From Xanthobacteraceae bacterium (GTDB lineage Bacteria > Pseudomonadota > Alphaproteobacteria > Rhizobiales > Xanthobacteraceae), in the NCBI GenBank assembly GCA_030039655.1, contig JASHVC010000374.1:1-6658 (forward strand): 6,658 bases of DNA. The letters run 5' to 3'. Each line of letters opens with the position of its first letter. The first letter of the stretch is position 1. This document shows positions 1 to 6,220 of this stretch, piece by piece. The notes under the pieces are model-generated. The model was not told where the DNA came from. It did not search any database and worked only from the letters and a program-made list of their open reading frames with translations. Made by a program: the position numbers and the translations under genes.

Positions 1-240
1 TTTATCAATGCCTTGGTATCAACGGTCGCATTTCCATTCTGGGCTTATTTGATGGGCGCGGTCGCCTTTGCCAAATACCAGGATGGGAACCTGGCGGCCA
101 TTCTTGTGCTGACCTTCACGGCGATCAGCGGCCTCGTTTCGCCCCTCCCGCGCCGCAGGTCGAAAAAGAGCAAGCGCGAGCGGCAGGAGGCTGCCACGTC
201 AAGAGATGGGCCGCGCCTGGTCGAAAGCCTGACCGGCTAA
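1..240 (+). CDS. C-terminal part of an unidentified membrane protein (5' end outside window)
   Basis: The reading frame is open from the first base of the window to a TAA at 238-240, so this is probably the 3' end of a longer gene; a TTG at 13-15 could be a start but nothing favours it. The visible 79 residues contain two hydrophobic stretches, roughly residues 5-25 (rich in Val, Ala, Phe, Trp, Leu) and 32-50 (Ala/Ile/Leu/Val), consistent with two transmembrane helices joined by a short loop containing KYQDGN. A strongly basic segment with many Arg and Lys follows (about residues 51-62), then a polar tail, which by the positive-inside rule suggests a cytoplasmic C-terminus. I do not recognise the family and assign no function. 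It lies 98 bp upstream of murI on the same strand; whether the two are co-transcribed cannot be told. That the frame is coding is likely but not certain. Confidence 0.5.
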   Translation, partial: FINALVSTVAFPFWAYLMGAVAFAKYQDGNLAAILVLTFTAISGLVSPLPRRRSKKSKRERQEAATSRDGPRLVESLTG

Positions 241-260
241 GGCTCCCTCGTCCGGCCCGC

Positions 261-314
261 TGACCCTCCCTCCCCACGACGGCGGGTCATCGGGGCGGCA
301 ATTGCGAGCGCCCC
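261..314. other. Two inverted repeats between the upstream gene and murI
   Basis: Two perfect 6-bp inverted repeats lie in the short gap. TGACCC (261-266) pairs with GGGTCA (284-289) across a 17-nt loop. GGGGCG (292-297) pairs with CGCCCC (309-314) across an 11-nt loop that contains the palindrome GCAATTGC, and it is followed by ATTTGT. The second could act as a weak terminator for the upstream gene, but it lacks a proper T run and ends only 24 nt before the murI start codon. Function is inference. Confidence 0.3.
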
Positions 315-338
315 ATTTGTGGTGTCATCTGCCTCGAC

Positions 339-1130
339 ATGGCGGGCAGTCCGACGATTCTTGTGTTCGATTCCGGCCTCGGCGGCGTCACGGTTTATCG
401 CGAAATCGTCGCCGCGCGGCCCGACGCCAATTTCGTCTATGTGGCCGACGACGCGGGGTTCCCCTACGGAGCAGTTGCGGAGCCGGCGCTGGTCACCCGC
501 GTTGCAGCCTTGATGGGCGAACTGATCGTTACCCATGAGCCCGATCTCGTGGTGATCGCCTGTAACACGGCCTCCACCCTGGTGCTGTCGGCGCTGCGAG
601 AAAAGTTCTCCTTGCCATTCGTCGGCACCGTGCCGGCCATCAAGCCGGCATGTGCAGCCTCTGTAACGCGCCGCGTGTCCGTGCTCGGCACCGAAGCGAC
701 GGTGGCTCGCGAGTACACCCGCGCGCTCATTCGCGACTTCGCTCAGGACTGCCGGGTGACGCTCGTTGGCTCGCGAAACCTTGCCACTTATGCGGAAGCC
801 GAGATGGATGGCGCCCCGGTCAGTGACCAGGAGCTTCGCGCCGAAATCGCGCCGTGCTTTCGCGACGACGGCGCCCGCACCGATACGGTCGTCCTCGCCT
901 GCACACACTATATCCTGCTGATCGAGCGGCTGCGGCGGCTCGCCCCCTGGCCGGTGGAGTTCATCGATCCGGCGCCCGCCATCGCCCGCCGAGTGACGGA
1001 CTTGCTGGGACCGGTATCGTCACCGTTCCACAAAGGCTCCAGCCAGGCCATTTTCACGTCGGGGCGAGCGCCAGCGGCGGCGCTTAAGCTGATGCAGCAG
1101 CGGTTTGACACTGCAGCGGTTTCCCCCTAG
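339..1130 (+). CDS. murI: Glutamate racemase
   Basis: MurI interconverts L- and D-glutamate in the cytoplasm without a cofactor, supplying D-Glu for the peptidoglycan stem peptide (added by MurD). The 263-residue product has the family's landmarks in order: the N-terminal motif FDSGLGG at 10-16 with Asp11 and Ser12; FPYG at 41-44; the first catalytic cysteine in ACNTAS (Cys75); and the second in ACTHY (Cys188), followed by His190. In the family the two cysteines act as the two-base acid/base pair on opposite faces of the substrate. The length is normal for a MurI without the N-terminal extension of the E. coli enzyme. The usual Pro after ACTHY is Ile here. ATG 339 is the only sensible start next to the conserved N-terminus; no clear Shine-Dalgarno precedes it. 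The TAG stop lies inside the predicted -10 element of the rpsD promoter. Identification is firm; it is separated from rpsD by 164 bp. Confidence 0.95.
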   Translation: MAGSPTILVFDSGLGGVTVYREIVAARPDANFVYVADDAGFPYGAVAEPALVTRVAALMGELIVTHEPDLVVIACNTASTLVLSALREKFSLPFVGTVPAIKPACAASVTRRVSVLGTEATVAREYTRALIRDFAQDCRVTLVGSRNLATYAEAEMDGAPVSDQELRAEIAPCFRDDGARTDTVVLACTHYILLIERLRRLAPWPVEFIDPAPAIARRVTDLLGPVSSPFHKGSSQAIFTSGRAPAAALKLMQQRFDTAAVSP

Positions 1131-1132
1131 AT
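1104..1132 (+). promoter_or_regulatory. Candidate housekeeping promoter for rpsD
   Basis: TTTGAC at 1104-1109, a spacer of exactly 17 nt, and CTAGAT at 1127-1132 match the alphaproteobacterial housekeeping consensus CTTGAC-N17-CTATAT at five of six positions in each box. In E. coli terms the -35 is a perfect TTGACA (1105-1110). The promoter overlaps the last codons and the stop of murI, and predicts transcription starting near 1139 with a leader of about 155 nt before rpsD. The match is seen in the sequence; activity is inferred. Confidence 0.6.
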
Positions 1133-1143
1133 AGCGCGCGCTA
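1132..1143. repeat. 12-bp perfect palindrome at the predicted rpsD transcription start
   Basis: TAGCGCGCGCTA reads the same on both strands. It begins at the last base of the candidate -10 element and covers the predicted start point, a position typical of operator sites, although GC-rich palindromes also arise by chance in such genomes. No regulator can be named. Confidence 0.35.
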
Positions 1144-1182
1144 CGCGGACCTTGAGGGCCCGCGCAGTGTTTCGCGACCCGC

Positions 1183-1266
1183 GGTTTTGCTTGGCCGGCG
1201 CTTCGGCGCAAAACCTGTCGGTTCTGCCCTTCTGTAGGGGCAAGGACAGAGGAGGGCGCGATCCTC
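1183..1266 (+). promoter_or_regulatory. Structured 5' leader of rpsD (three consecutive stem-loops)
   Basis: The interval between murI and rpsD has no gene but holds three potential hairpins in a row. The largest pairs GGTTTTGC (1183-1190) with GCAAAACC (1208-1215), a perfect 8-bp stem, and inside it GCCG (1194-1197) pairs with CGGC (1204-1207). The second pairs TGCCCT (1225-1230) with GGGGCA (1237-1242), including one G-T wobble. The third pairs GAGG (1252-1255) with CCTC (1263-1266). The rpsD Shine-Dalgarno (GAGGA, 1285-1289) lies just downstream. S4 represses its own synthesis through mRNA leader structures in other bacteria, so this may be an autoregulatory leader; it could equally include a murI terminator, although no T run follows. 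Confidence 0.4.
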
Positions 1267-1294
1267 AGCATTATTCAAACCAGCGAGGACGCGA

Positions 1295-1912
1295 ATGACC
1301 AAGCGCCACGAGGCGAAGTACAAGATCGACCGCCGGATGGGACAAAACATCTGGGGGCGGCCCAAAAGTCCGATCAACAAACGCGAATATGGCCCCGGAC
1401 AGCATGGGCAACGGCGCAAGGGCAAGCTGTCGGATTATGGCGTGCAATTGCGGGCGAAGCAGAAGCTCAAGGGCTACTACGCTAACATGTCGGAGCGGCA
1501 CTTCCGTGGCATCTACGACGAGGCGCGGCGGCTAAAAGGCGATACCGGCGCCCACATGATCGGGCTGTTGGAACGCCGACTCGATACGGTCATCTATCGC
1601 GCCAAATTTGTCCCTACCGTATTCGCCGCCCGCCAGTTCATCAGCCACGGCCATATCAAGGTGAACGGGCGCCGCGTCACCATCGCGAGCTTCCGCGTGA
1701 AGGTCGGTGATCTGGTCGAGGTGAAGGAAAAGTCGAAGCAGCTGGCGCTGGTGCTCGAGGCGACTGGGCTCGCCGAGCGCGACGTGCCCGACTATGTCGA
1801 CGTCGATCACTCCAAGATGACCGCCAAGCTTGCCCGTGTGCCGGCGTTCAGCGATGTCCCCTACCCGGTGATGATGGAGCCGCACCTGGTGGTCGAGTAT
1901 TACTCGCGCTGA
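1295..1912 (+). CDS. rpsD: 30S ribosomal protein S4
   Basis: S4 is a primary 16S rRNA-binding protein that starts assembly of the 30S subunit body and contributes to decoding accuracy; in many bacteria it also represses its own operon. The 205-residue product is the usual length. The N-terminal region (about 1-90) includes the hallmark [17 protein letters not shown] (22-38) and [18 protein letters not shown] (45-62). The S4 RNA-binding domain runs from about 93 to 156, with [11 protein letters not shown] (92-102), [14 protein letters not shown] (112-125) and VGDLVEV (137-143). There is no cysteine anywhere in the protein, so this is the zinc-free form, as is usual in proteobacteria. ATG 1295 is preceded by GAGGA at good spacing. 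The gene appears to be transcribed on its own from the promoter at 1104-1132, and it is convergent with grxD. Confidence 0.97.
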   Translation: MTKRHEAKYKIDRRMGQNIWGRPKSPINKREYGPGQHGQRRKGKLSDYGVQLRAKQKLKGYYANMSERHFRGIYDEARRLKGDTGAHMIGLLERRLDTVIYRAKFVPTVFAARQFISHGHIKVNGRRVTIASFRVKVGDLVEVKEKSKQLALVLEATGLAERDVPDYVDVDHSKMTAKLARVPAFSDVPYPVMMEPHLVVEYYSR

Positions 1913-1988
1913 TAACCACGGCACCACATGGCGCGACCGCGTCAAGGCTTGCGAAGCTAACGGCGGCTATGTTGCGCGACGCGCTCAA

Positions 1989-2010
1989 GACCGCGTGGCG
2001 GCATGCGGTC
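1989..2010 (+). other. Inverted repeat downstream of rpsD
   Basis: GACCGC (1989-1994) pairs perfectly with GCGGTC (2005-2010) over a 10-nt loop, in the convergent gap between rpsD and grxD. It might help end rpsD transcription, but it is followed by A-rich rather than T-rich sequence on the plus strand, so it is not a canonical intrinsic terminator. Confidence 0.25.
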
Positions 2011-2013
2011 ACC

Positions 2014-2036
2014 AAAAGGCGCTGAGGTACAGCGCC
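2014..2036 (-). terminator. Intrinsic terminator of grxD (and possibly the pur-bolA-grxD cluster)
   Basis: On the minus strand, GGCGCT (2036-2031), a 7-nt loop and AGCGCC (2023-2018) form a perfect 6-bp GC-rich stem followed directly by TTTT (2017-2014). The hairpin starts 4 nt beyond the grxD stop codon. This is the classic layout of a rho-independent terminator, with a rather short T run. Confidence 0.6.
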
Positions 2037-2040
2037 GAGA

Positions 2041-2382
2041 CTACGAGGCAGTGGCCGGAGCCTTTGTGGCCACGCCCTTGTCCTTGAACACGGACTGCAA
2101 TTCACCGGACTGGAACATCTCACGGATGATGTCGCAGCCGCCGACGAATTCACCTTTGACGTAGAGCTGCGGAATGGTCGGCCAGTCAGAATAGGATTTG
2201 ATGCCCTGACGCAGTTCGTCGTTCTCAAGAACGTTGAGGCCTTTATAGGCTACGCCGAGGTAATCGAGGATCTGCACGACCTGGCCGGAAAAGCCGCACA
2301 TAGGAAACTGCGGCGTGCCCTTCATGAACAGCACAACCTCGTTTCCCTTGACCTCATTGTCGATGAATTGATCGATAGACAT
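2041..2382 (-). CDS. grxD: Monothiol glutaredoxin, CGFS type (Grx4 family)
   Basis: CGFS glutaredoxins bind a labile [2Fe-2S] cluster using the active-site cysteine and glutathione, act as cluster carriers, and pair with BolA proteins in iron metabolism. The 113-residue protein has the defining CGFS at 29-32 (Cys29), the conserved glutathione-contacting Lys21 in [14 protein letters not shown] at 67-74 with the cis-Pro, and GGCDI at 81-85; this is a single-domain Grx of normal length with a short Ala/Thr-rich tail. ATG 2382 is preceded by AGGA with 8-nt spacing. It lies downstream of bolA, but a gap of 220 bp separates them, so it probably has its own promoter. Identification is firm. The nearest alternative, a dithiol glutaredoxin (CPYC), is excluded by the motif. 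Confidence 0.95.
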   Translation of the reverse strand: MSIDQFIDNEVKGNEVVLFMKGTPQFPMCGFSGQVVQILDYLGVAYKGLNVLENDELRQGIKSYSDWPTIPQLYVKGEFVGGCDIIREMFQSGELQSVFKDKGVATKAPATAS

Positions 2383-2448
2383 TGCAGTTATCCTTGCTCA
2401 GACCGCGGGCGAAACCAGCCGCGTCGAATCTCGTCGTTCCGGAACCTG

Positions 2449-2475
2449 AATATATGTAGCGCAAATCCGCGGCAA
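2449..2475 (-). promoter_or_regulatory. Candidate promoter for grxD
   Basis: Reading on the minus strand, TTGCCG (2475-2470) and TATATT (2454-2449) are separated by 15 nt in the bolA-grxD gap, the most AT-rich patch in the interval. This would give a leader of about 60 nt. The -10 is good; the -35 and the spacing are only fair. The rest of the gap (2383-2602) shows no gene, and I see no other clear signal in it. Confidence 0.35.
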
Positions 2476-2602
2476 AGCCCATGCACCGATGTCGGGTCCT
2501 GACGATAAAGTTACGCCGCGGTGTCAGCCTAGCGGGACCGTTCAACAGAGAATGCAATTCCACAGGGATTGGCCGAAACAGAAGGCCGCCGTGATAGGGC
2601 CC

Positions 2603-2839
2603 TCACCTTTCCGGCGTACCGGTCTGCAAGGCCAGCGCGTGCAACTTGCCACCCATTTCGGCCTTCAGCGCGTCGTACACGATCTGGTGCTGCTGGACGC
2701 GTGATTTTCCGCGAAATGACTCGGCAATCACCGTAGCCTTGTAGTGGTCCCCATCCCCCGCGAGGTCCTGAATGGTGACCTCAGCGTCCGGGATGCGGGC
2801 CCGGATCAGCCGCTCAATGTCACCCGCATCCATCGCCAT
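2603..2839 (-). CDS. bolA: BolA family protein
   Basis: BolA proteins form heterodimers with CGFS glutaredoxins around a shared [2Fe-2S] cluster and take part in iron-sulfur trafficking and iron-dependent regulation. The 78-residue product fits the small IbaG-like BolA class: GDGDHYKATVI at 29-39 with His32, the helix segment RVQQHQIVYDAL at 47-58, and LHALALQT at 67-74, whose His is the conserved C-terminal cluster-ligand position in the family. I chose the ATG at 2839 because it sits 6 nt after GAGG (2849-2846) and gives the usual family length. A longer frame from TTG 2902 would add 21 residues with no family match and would start inside a candidate promoter. An ATG at 2833 is also possible. 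The gene lies 72 bp after purL and upstream of its likely partner grxD. Confidence 0.92.
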   Translation of the reverse strand: MAMDAGDIERLIRARIPDAEVTIQDLAGDGDHYKATVIAESFRGKSRVQQHQIVYDALKAEMGGKLHALALQTGTPER

Positions 2840-2873
2840 GGCGCGCCTCGCAGCGTTTATTCCGGCCTGAACT

Positions 2874-2902
2874 GCATAGAGCCGCAGGCCCGAAAGCGTC
2901 AA
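2874..2902 (-). promoter_or_regulatory. Candidate promoter for bolA
   Basis: On the minus strand, TTGACG (2902-2897), a 17-nt spacer and CTATGC (2879-2874) resemble the alphaproteobacterial housekeeping promoter. It would start transcription near 2867 and give a leader of about 28 nt to ATG 2839. A perfect 6-bp inverted repeat, CCGCAG/CTGCGG (2905-2910 and 2882-2887), brackets the -35 element and most of the spacer. The -10 match is modest, and bolA may also be read through from purL. Confidence 0.35.
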
Positions 2903-2911
2903 TGCTGCGGG

Positions 2912-5164
2912 TTACGCTGCTCCAGCCATGTAGGCAGGCAGCCAGGCCTCGAAGCGCTTTTTGAGGTCGCCGACCGGCATGGGTCTGGCCCCATCGACCG
3001 TGAGAAAGACGCCGCCGGTCGCGCCGAGCCGCGTTAATTTTATGCCAGCCGCGTTGGCGCGGCGCGCAATGGCGTCGGGATCCTTCGTCGTCACCACATA
3101 GCGGCCCTGATCTTCGCCAAACCAGAAGCCGTGGGCGGCAACGCTGGGCGGCGCTTCCAGCACCGCGCCGATGCCCGACGCCATAGCCATTTCCGCAAGG
3201 GCGACGAGAAGGCCGCCGTCCGACACATCATGGACCGCCGTCGCCAGACCATTGCCGACAAGATCGCGCACGAAGTCGCCATGGAGGCGCTCGGCAGCGA
3301 GATCGACGGGTGGCGGCGCCCCCTCCTCGCGTCCGCAGATCTCGCGCAGATAAAGCGACTGGCCGAGCCAGCCCTGCGTTTCGCCGATGAGGAGAATCGC
3401 TTCGTCCTCGGCCTTGAAAGCCAGCGTCATCGACTTGGTGAAATCGTCGAGCAGGCCTACCGCGCCAATGGTCGGCGTCGGCAGGATCGCCTTGCCATTG
3501 GTCTCGTTGTAGAGCGAGACGTTGCCGGACACGACTGGGAAGTCGAGCGTACGGCAGGCTTCGCCGATGCCGCGGATGCAGCCCACAAGCTGGCCCATGA
3601 TCTCCGGCCGCTCGGGATTACCGAAATTCAGATTGTCGGTGACGGCGAGCGGGCGCGCGCCGACGGCGGTGAGATTGCGATATGCCTCCGCCACCGCCTG
3701 CTTGCCGCCCTCGTACGGATCGGCCTCGCAGTAGCGCGGCGTAACGTCGGAGGTCAGCGCTAATCCCTTTGGCCCTTCTTTGATGCGCACGACGGCGGCG
3801 TCTCCGCCCGGCCGCTGCATGGTGTTGCCGAGAATGACGTGGTCGTACTGCTCCCAGACCCAGCGCTTACTGCACAGGTCCGGCGAGCCGATCAATTTCT
3901 CCAGCGCCTCCGCCAGGGCCACGGGCGGCGTGATCGAAGCCGCTTCGATCTCCGGCTGTTTTGCACTTTGCGTGGATGGACGATCGTAGAGCGGGGCCTC
4001 ATCGCCCAGCTCCTTGATCGGCAGATCGGCCATGACCGCGCCGCCATGCCGGACCACAAAACGCATCGTGGGCGTCGTCTCGCCGACGATCGCGAAATCG
4101 AGGCCCCATTTGTGGAAGATGGCCTCGGCCTCTTTCTCCTTCTCGGGCTTCAGCACCATGAGCATGCGCTCCTGGCTTTCCGACAGCATCATCTCGTAGG
4201 CGCTCATGCCGGTCTCGCGGCACGGCACCTGGTCGAGTTCAAGAGTGACACCGAGATCGCCTTTAGCGCCCATCTCGACGGCGGAACACGTCAGCCCGGC
4301 CGCGCCCATGTCCTGTATGGCGATGACACAACCCTTGGCCATGATCTCGAGGCAGGCCTCGAGTAGAAGCTTTTCAGAGAACGGATCGCCGACCTGCACG
4401 GTCGGGCGTTTTTCTTCCGCATCCGCGCCGAACTCCGCGGACGCCATGGTGGCGCTGTGGATGCCGTCGCGTCCGGTTTTCGAGCCGAGATAGACGATAG
4501 GCATGCCGACACCCGTCGCCTTGGCGTAAAAAATCTTATCTTTCTCGGCGATGCCGACTGCCATAGCATTGACCAGGCAATTGCCATCGTAGCGGCGGTG
4601 AAAACGGACCTCGCCGCCGACCGTCGGCACGCCGAACGAATTGCCGTAGCCGCCGATGCCGGCGACGACCCCGGAGACGAGATGGCGCGTCTTGGGATGC
4701 TTGGGCTCACCGAACGACAGCGCATTCAGACATGCGATCGGGCGTGCGCCCATGGTGAACACGTCGCGCAGGATGCCGCCAACGCCGGTTGCCGCGCCCT
4801 GATAGGGCTCAATGTAGCTCGGGTGGTTGTGACTCTCCATTTTGAACACGACCGCAAGGCCGTCGCCGATGTCGACGACACCCGCATTCTCGCCCGGCCC
4901 CTGAATCACCCATGGCGCCCTGGTCGGCAGCGTGCGCAAATGAATTTTTGAGGATTTGTAGGAGCAGTGCTCGTTCCACATCGCCGAGAAGATGCCGAGC
5001 TCGGTGAAGGTGGGCGCGCGGCCGATCAATTTGACGATGCGCGCATACTCGTCCGGCTTGAGACCGTGCTCGGCAATCAGTTCGGGAGTGATCGCGGGTT
5101 CGTTGGAGGCCACTGTGCAGGTGTGGTTCGGTGTCACCGTCACGGCCGAGCTCGCCCCGGCCAT
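2912..5164 (-). CDS. purL: Phosphoribosylformylglycinamidine synthase subunit PurL
   Basis: PurL is the ATP-using synthetase subunit of FGAM synthase, converting FGAR to FGAM with ammonia from PurQ (purine biosynthesis, cytoplasm). From ATG 5164 it has 750 residues. Landmarks are [11 protein letters not shown] at 62-72 (His66) and KMESHNHPS at 108-116 (Glu110, His112), matching catalytic and metal-binding positions of the small PurL family; then GVGGILRD (127-134), PTVGGE (180-185), and in the second half [19 protein letters not shown] and HDVSDGGL. The start is uncertain. Homologues are about 735 residues and begin just before NEPxITPEL; here that motif lies 20 residues in, and the extra residues are encoded by a palindromic repeat. 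GTG 5113 would give a 733-residue protein with a family-like N-terminus; TTG 5209 is least likely. No start has a strong Shine-Dalgarno. It follows purQ after 66 bp. Confidence 0.96.
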   Translation of the reverse strand: MAGASSAVTVTPNHTCTVASNEPAITPELIAEHGLKPDEYARIVKLIGRAPTFTELGIFSAMWNEHCSYKSSKIHLRTLPTRAPWVIQGPGENAGVVDIGDGLAVVFKMESHNHPSYIEPYQGAATGVGGILRDVFTMGARPIACLNALSFGEPKHPKTRHLVSGVVAGIGGYGNSFGVPTVGGEVRFHRRYDGNCLVNAMAVGIAEKDKIFYAKATGVGMPIVYLGSKTGRDGIHSATMASAEFGADAEEKRPTVQVGDPFSEKLLLEACLEIMAKGCVIAIQDMGAAGLTCSAVEMGAKGDLGVTLELDQVPCRETGMSAYEMMLSESQERMLMVLKPEKEKEAEAIFHKWGLDFAIVGETTPTMRFVVRHGGAVMADLPIKELGDEAPLYDRPSTQSAKQPEIEAASITPPVALAEALEKLIGSPDLCSKRWVWEQYDHVILGNTMQRPGGDAAVVRIKEGPKGLALTSDVTPRYCEADPYEGGKQAVAEAYRNLTAVGARPLAVTDNLNFGNPERPEIMGQLVGCIRGIGEACRTLDFPVVSGNVSLYNETNGKAILPTPTIGAVGLLDDFTKSMTLAFKAEDEAILLIGETQGWLGQSLYLREICGREEGAPPPVDLAAERLHGDFVRDLVGNGLATAVHDVSDGGLLVALAEMAMASGIGAVLEAPPSVAAHGFWFGEDQGRYVVTTKDPDAIARRANAAGIKLTRLGATGGVFLTVDGARPMPVGDLKKRFEAWLPAYMAGAA

Positions 5165-5175
5165 CCACGTCTCAT
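5137..5175. repeat. Alphaproteobacterial palindromic interspersed repeat (MAGLVPAIHV-type) at the purL 5' end
   Basis: The segment matches, from memory, the common Bradyrhizobium-group repeat that contains GGCCGGGCTTGTCCCGGCC and is followed by ATCCACGTCTT. Here the stem is GGCCGAG (5144-5150) and CCCGGCC (5156-5162) around a 5-nt loop, followed by ATCCACGTCT. As minus-strand RNA the stem is 7 bp with one G-U pair. Translated on the plus strand it reads AELAPAIHV, and on the minus strand [11 protein letters not shown], both typical spurious peptides from this repeat family. It covers the ATG at 5164 and the first PurL codons. Confidence 0.65.
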
Positions 5176-5189
5176 CTCGGGCATGTAAA

Positions 5190-5220
5190 CTCGCCGATGC
5201 CAGGCACAAGGGCGAGCATC
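5190..5220 (-). other. Interleaved inverted repeats in the purQ-purL spacer
   Basis: On the minus strand, CTCGCC (5216-5211) pairs perfectly with GGCGAG (5195-5190), and GATGC (5220-5216) pairs with GCATC (5200-5196). The arms interleave, so both stems could form only as an H-type pseudoknot or as alternatives. The site lies between the purQ stop and the purL start candidates and may be part of the neighbouring repeat. Confidence 0.3.
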
Positions 5221-5230
5221 ACGCAACCCG

Positions 5231-5932
5231 TCAAGCGGCTTTCTGAAAATGATCCACAAGGCCCGCGAACAGGCCGCGCCCGTCGGTGCAGCCCATGATC
5301 GCTTCGACGTGATTTTCCGGATGCGGCATCAGGCCGAGCACGTTGCCGCGCTCGTTGATGATGCCCGCGATGGCGTTCATGGCGCCGTTGTGATTCCAGT
5401 TCGGATCGATCATCCCGTCCGGCGAGGAGTAGCGGAACAGCACTCTGCCCTCGCCCTCCAGCCGCGCAACGGTTTCGCCATCGGCGATGTAGTTGCCCTC
5501 GCCGTGCGCGACCGGCACGCGGATCACCTGCCCGGCATTGTAGCCGCGGGTAAACGGCGTGTCGGAGCGCTCGACCCGCAGATACACATCGCGGCAGATG
5601 AAGCGAAGCTGGGCGTTGCGCATCAATACGCCGGGCAATAGTCCGGCCTCGCAGGCGATCTGAAAGCCGTTACAGACCGCCAACACGAGACCGCCCTTTT
5701 GCGCGAACGCGCGCACCGCATCCATGATGGGCGCCCGCGCCGCAATGGCGCCGCAGCGAAGATAATCGCCATAGGAGAAGCCACCTGGAATGACGACGAG
5801 GTCGGTGCCCGCCGGCAGTTCGCTTTCGGCATGCCAGACCATCGCCGGCTCGCGCCCGGACGAAAGCTTGAGCGCGCGCGCCATGTCGCGCTCGCGATTG
5901 ATGCCGGGAAAGACGATGACGGCGGATTTCAT
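5231..5932 (-). CDS. purQ: Phosphoribosylformylglycinamidine synthase subunit PurQ (glutaminase)
   Basis: PurQ is the class I (triad) glutamine amidotransferase of the FGAM synthase complex: it hydrolyses glutamine and passes ammonia to PurL. The 233-residue product shows PGINRERD near the N-terminus (9-16), [16 protein letters not shown] (49-64), the nucleophile elbow AVCNGFQ with Cys87, [16 protein letters not shown] (105-120), VAHGEGNY (141-148), and PHPENH (203-208) with His204 and Glu206 completing the triad. The length is typical of the stand-alone PurQ used with small PurL and PurS. Its ATG overlaps the purS TGA in an ATGA, a sign of translational coupling and of equal synthesis of the subunits. 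Identification is firm. Confidence 0.97.
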   Translation of the reverse strand: MKSAVIVFPGINRERDMARALKLSSGREPAMVWHAESELPAGTDLVVIPGGFSYGDYLRCGAIAARAPIMDAVRAFAQKGGLVLAVCNGFQIACEAGLLPGVLMRNAQLRFICRDVYLRVERSDTPFTRGYNAGQVIRVPVAHGEGNYIADGETVARLEGEGRVLFRYSSPDGMIDPNWNHNGAMNAIAGIINERGNVLGLMPHPENHVEAIMGCTDGRGLFAGLVDHFQKAA

Positions 5933-6171
5933 CCCGTCACCTCGATCCGGTAATTCTCGATCACGGTATTGGCCAGCAGCTTTTCGGCAGCGTTTTTCAG
6001 CGCCGCCTCGGCGCTGGCGCGATCGGTACCGTCGATCTCGATGTCGAACACTTTGCCCTGACGGACGCTCGCGACCCCGCCTACGCCCAGCGATTTCAGG
6101 GCGCCCTCGATGGCCTTGCCCTGCGGGTCCAAAATGCCCGATTTCAAGGTGACGGTGACGCGAGCTTTCAT
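5929..6171 (-). CDS. purS: Phosphoribosylformylglycinamidine synthase subunit PurS
   Basis: PurS is the small structural subunit that bridges PurQ and PurL in the three-part FGAM synthase. The 80-residue protein begins [18 protein letters not shown] and includes [23 protein letters not shown] (about 23-45) and the terminal [12 protein letters not shown], all typical of the family. ATG 6171 is chosen because it begins exactly at the conserved N-terminus. The frame stays open to 6285, but the added residues are Arg/Ser-rich with no family match and overlap the upstream racemase-like gene. It overlaps purQ by 4 bp and is preceded by a 49-bp gap after that gene, so it may be transcribed with it or from its own start. 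Confidence 0.95.
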   Translation of the reverse strand: MKARVTVTLKSGILDPQGKAIEGALKSLGVGGVASVRQGKVFDIEIDGTDRASAEAALKNAAEKLLANTVIENYRIEVTG

Positions 6172-6220
6172 CGCGCTTTCAATATGGATGAATCGCCGCA
6201 ACCGCAACCGGGCGGCGGCG

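Noticed and set aside
237..908. 223-codon open frame on the minus strand opposite murI
   Set aside because: It is antisense to the unambiguous murI, has low-complexity His/Arg/Gly-rich composition, and has no recognisable motif.
1913..2040. Search for a tRNA or small RNA in the convergent gap after rpsD
   Set aside because: No cloverleaf or TPsiC-like box was seen; the only supportable structures are the two short hairpins already listed.
2840..2902. N-terminal extension of bolA from a TTG
   Set aside because: The ATG at 2839 has a GAGG at 6-nt spacing and gives family length; the TTG lies in a candidate -35 element.
3131..3763. Long open frame on the plus strand inside purL (also 3839-4366 and 4457-4951)
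   Set aside because: These lie antisense to well-conserved purL codons; open antisense frames are expected in high-GC genes. The products are rich in Arg, Ala and Asp with no recognisable domain.
5165..5209. Further N-terminal extension of purL from TTG 5209
   Set aside because: It would add residues translated from spacer and repeat sequence with no family support; TTG is a rare start and no Shine-Dalgarno is seen.
4967..5246. Small plus-strand frames containing the peptide APAIHV
   Set aside because: These are the typical spurious translation of the interspersed palindromic repeat running into purL antisense sequence, not a gene.
6194..6217. Inverted repeat CGCCGC/GCGGCG between the racemase-like gene and purS
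   Set aside because: The stem is 6 bp of pure GC in a repetitive GCC/GCG context with no T run after it; it is not convincing as a terminator.
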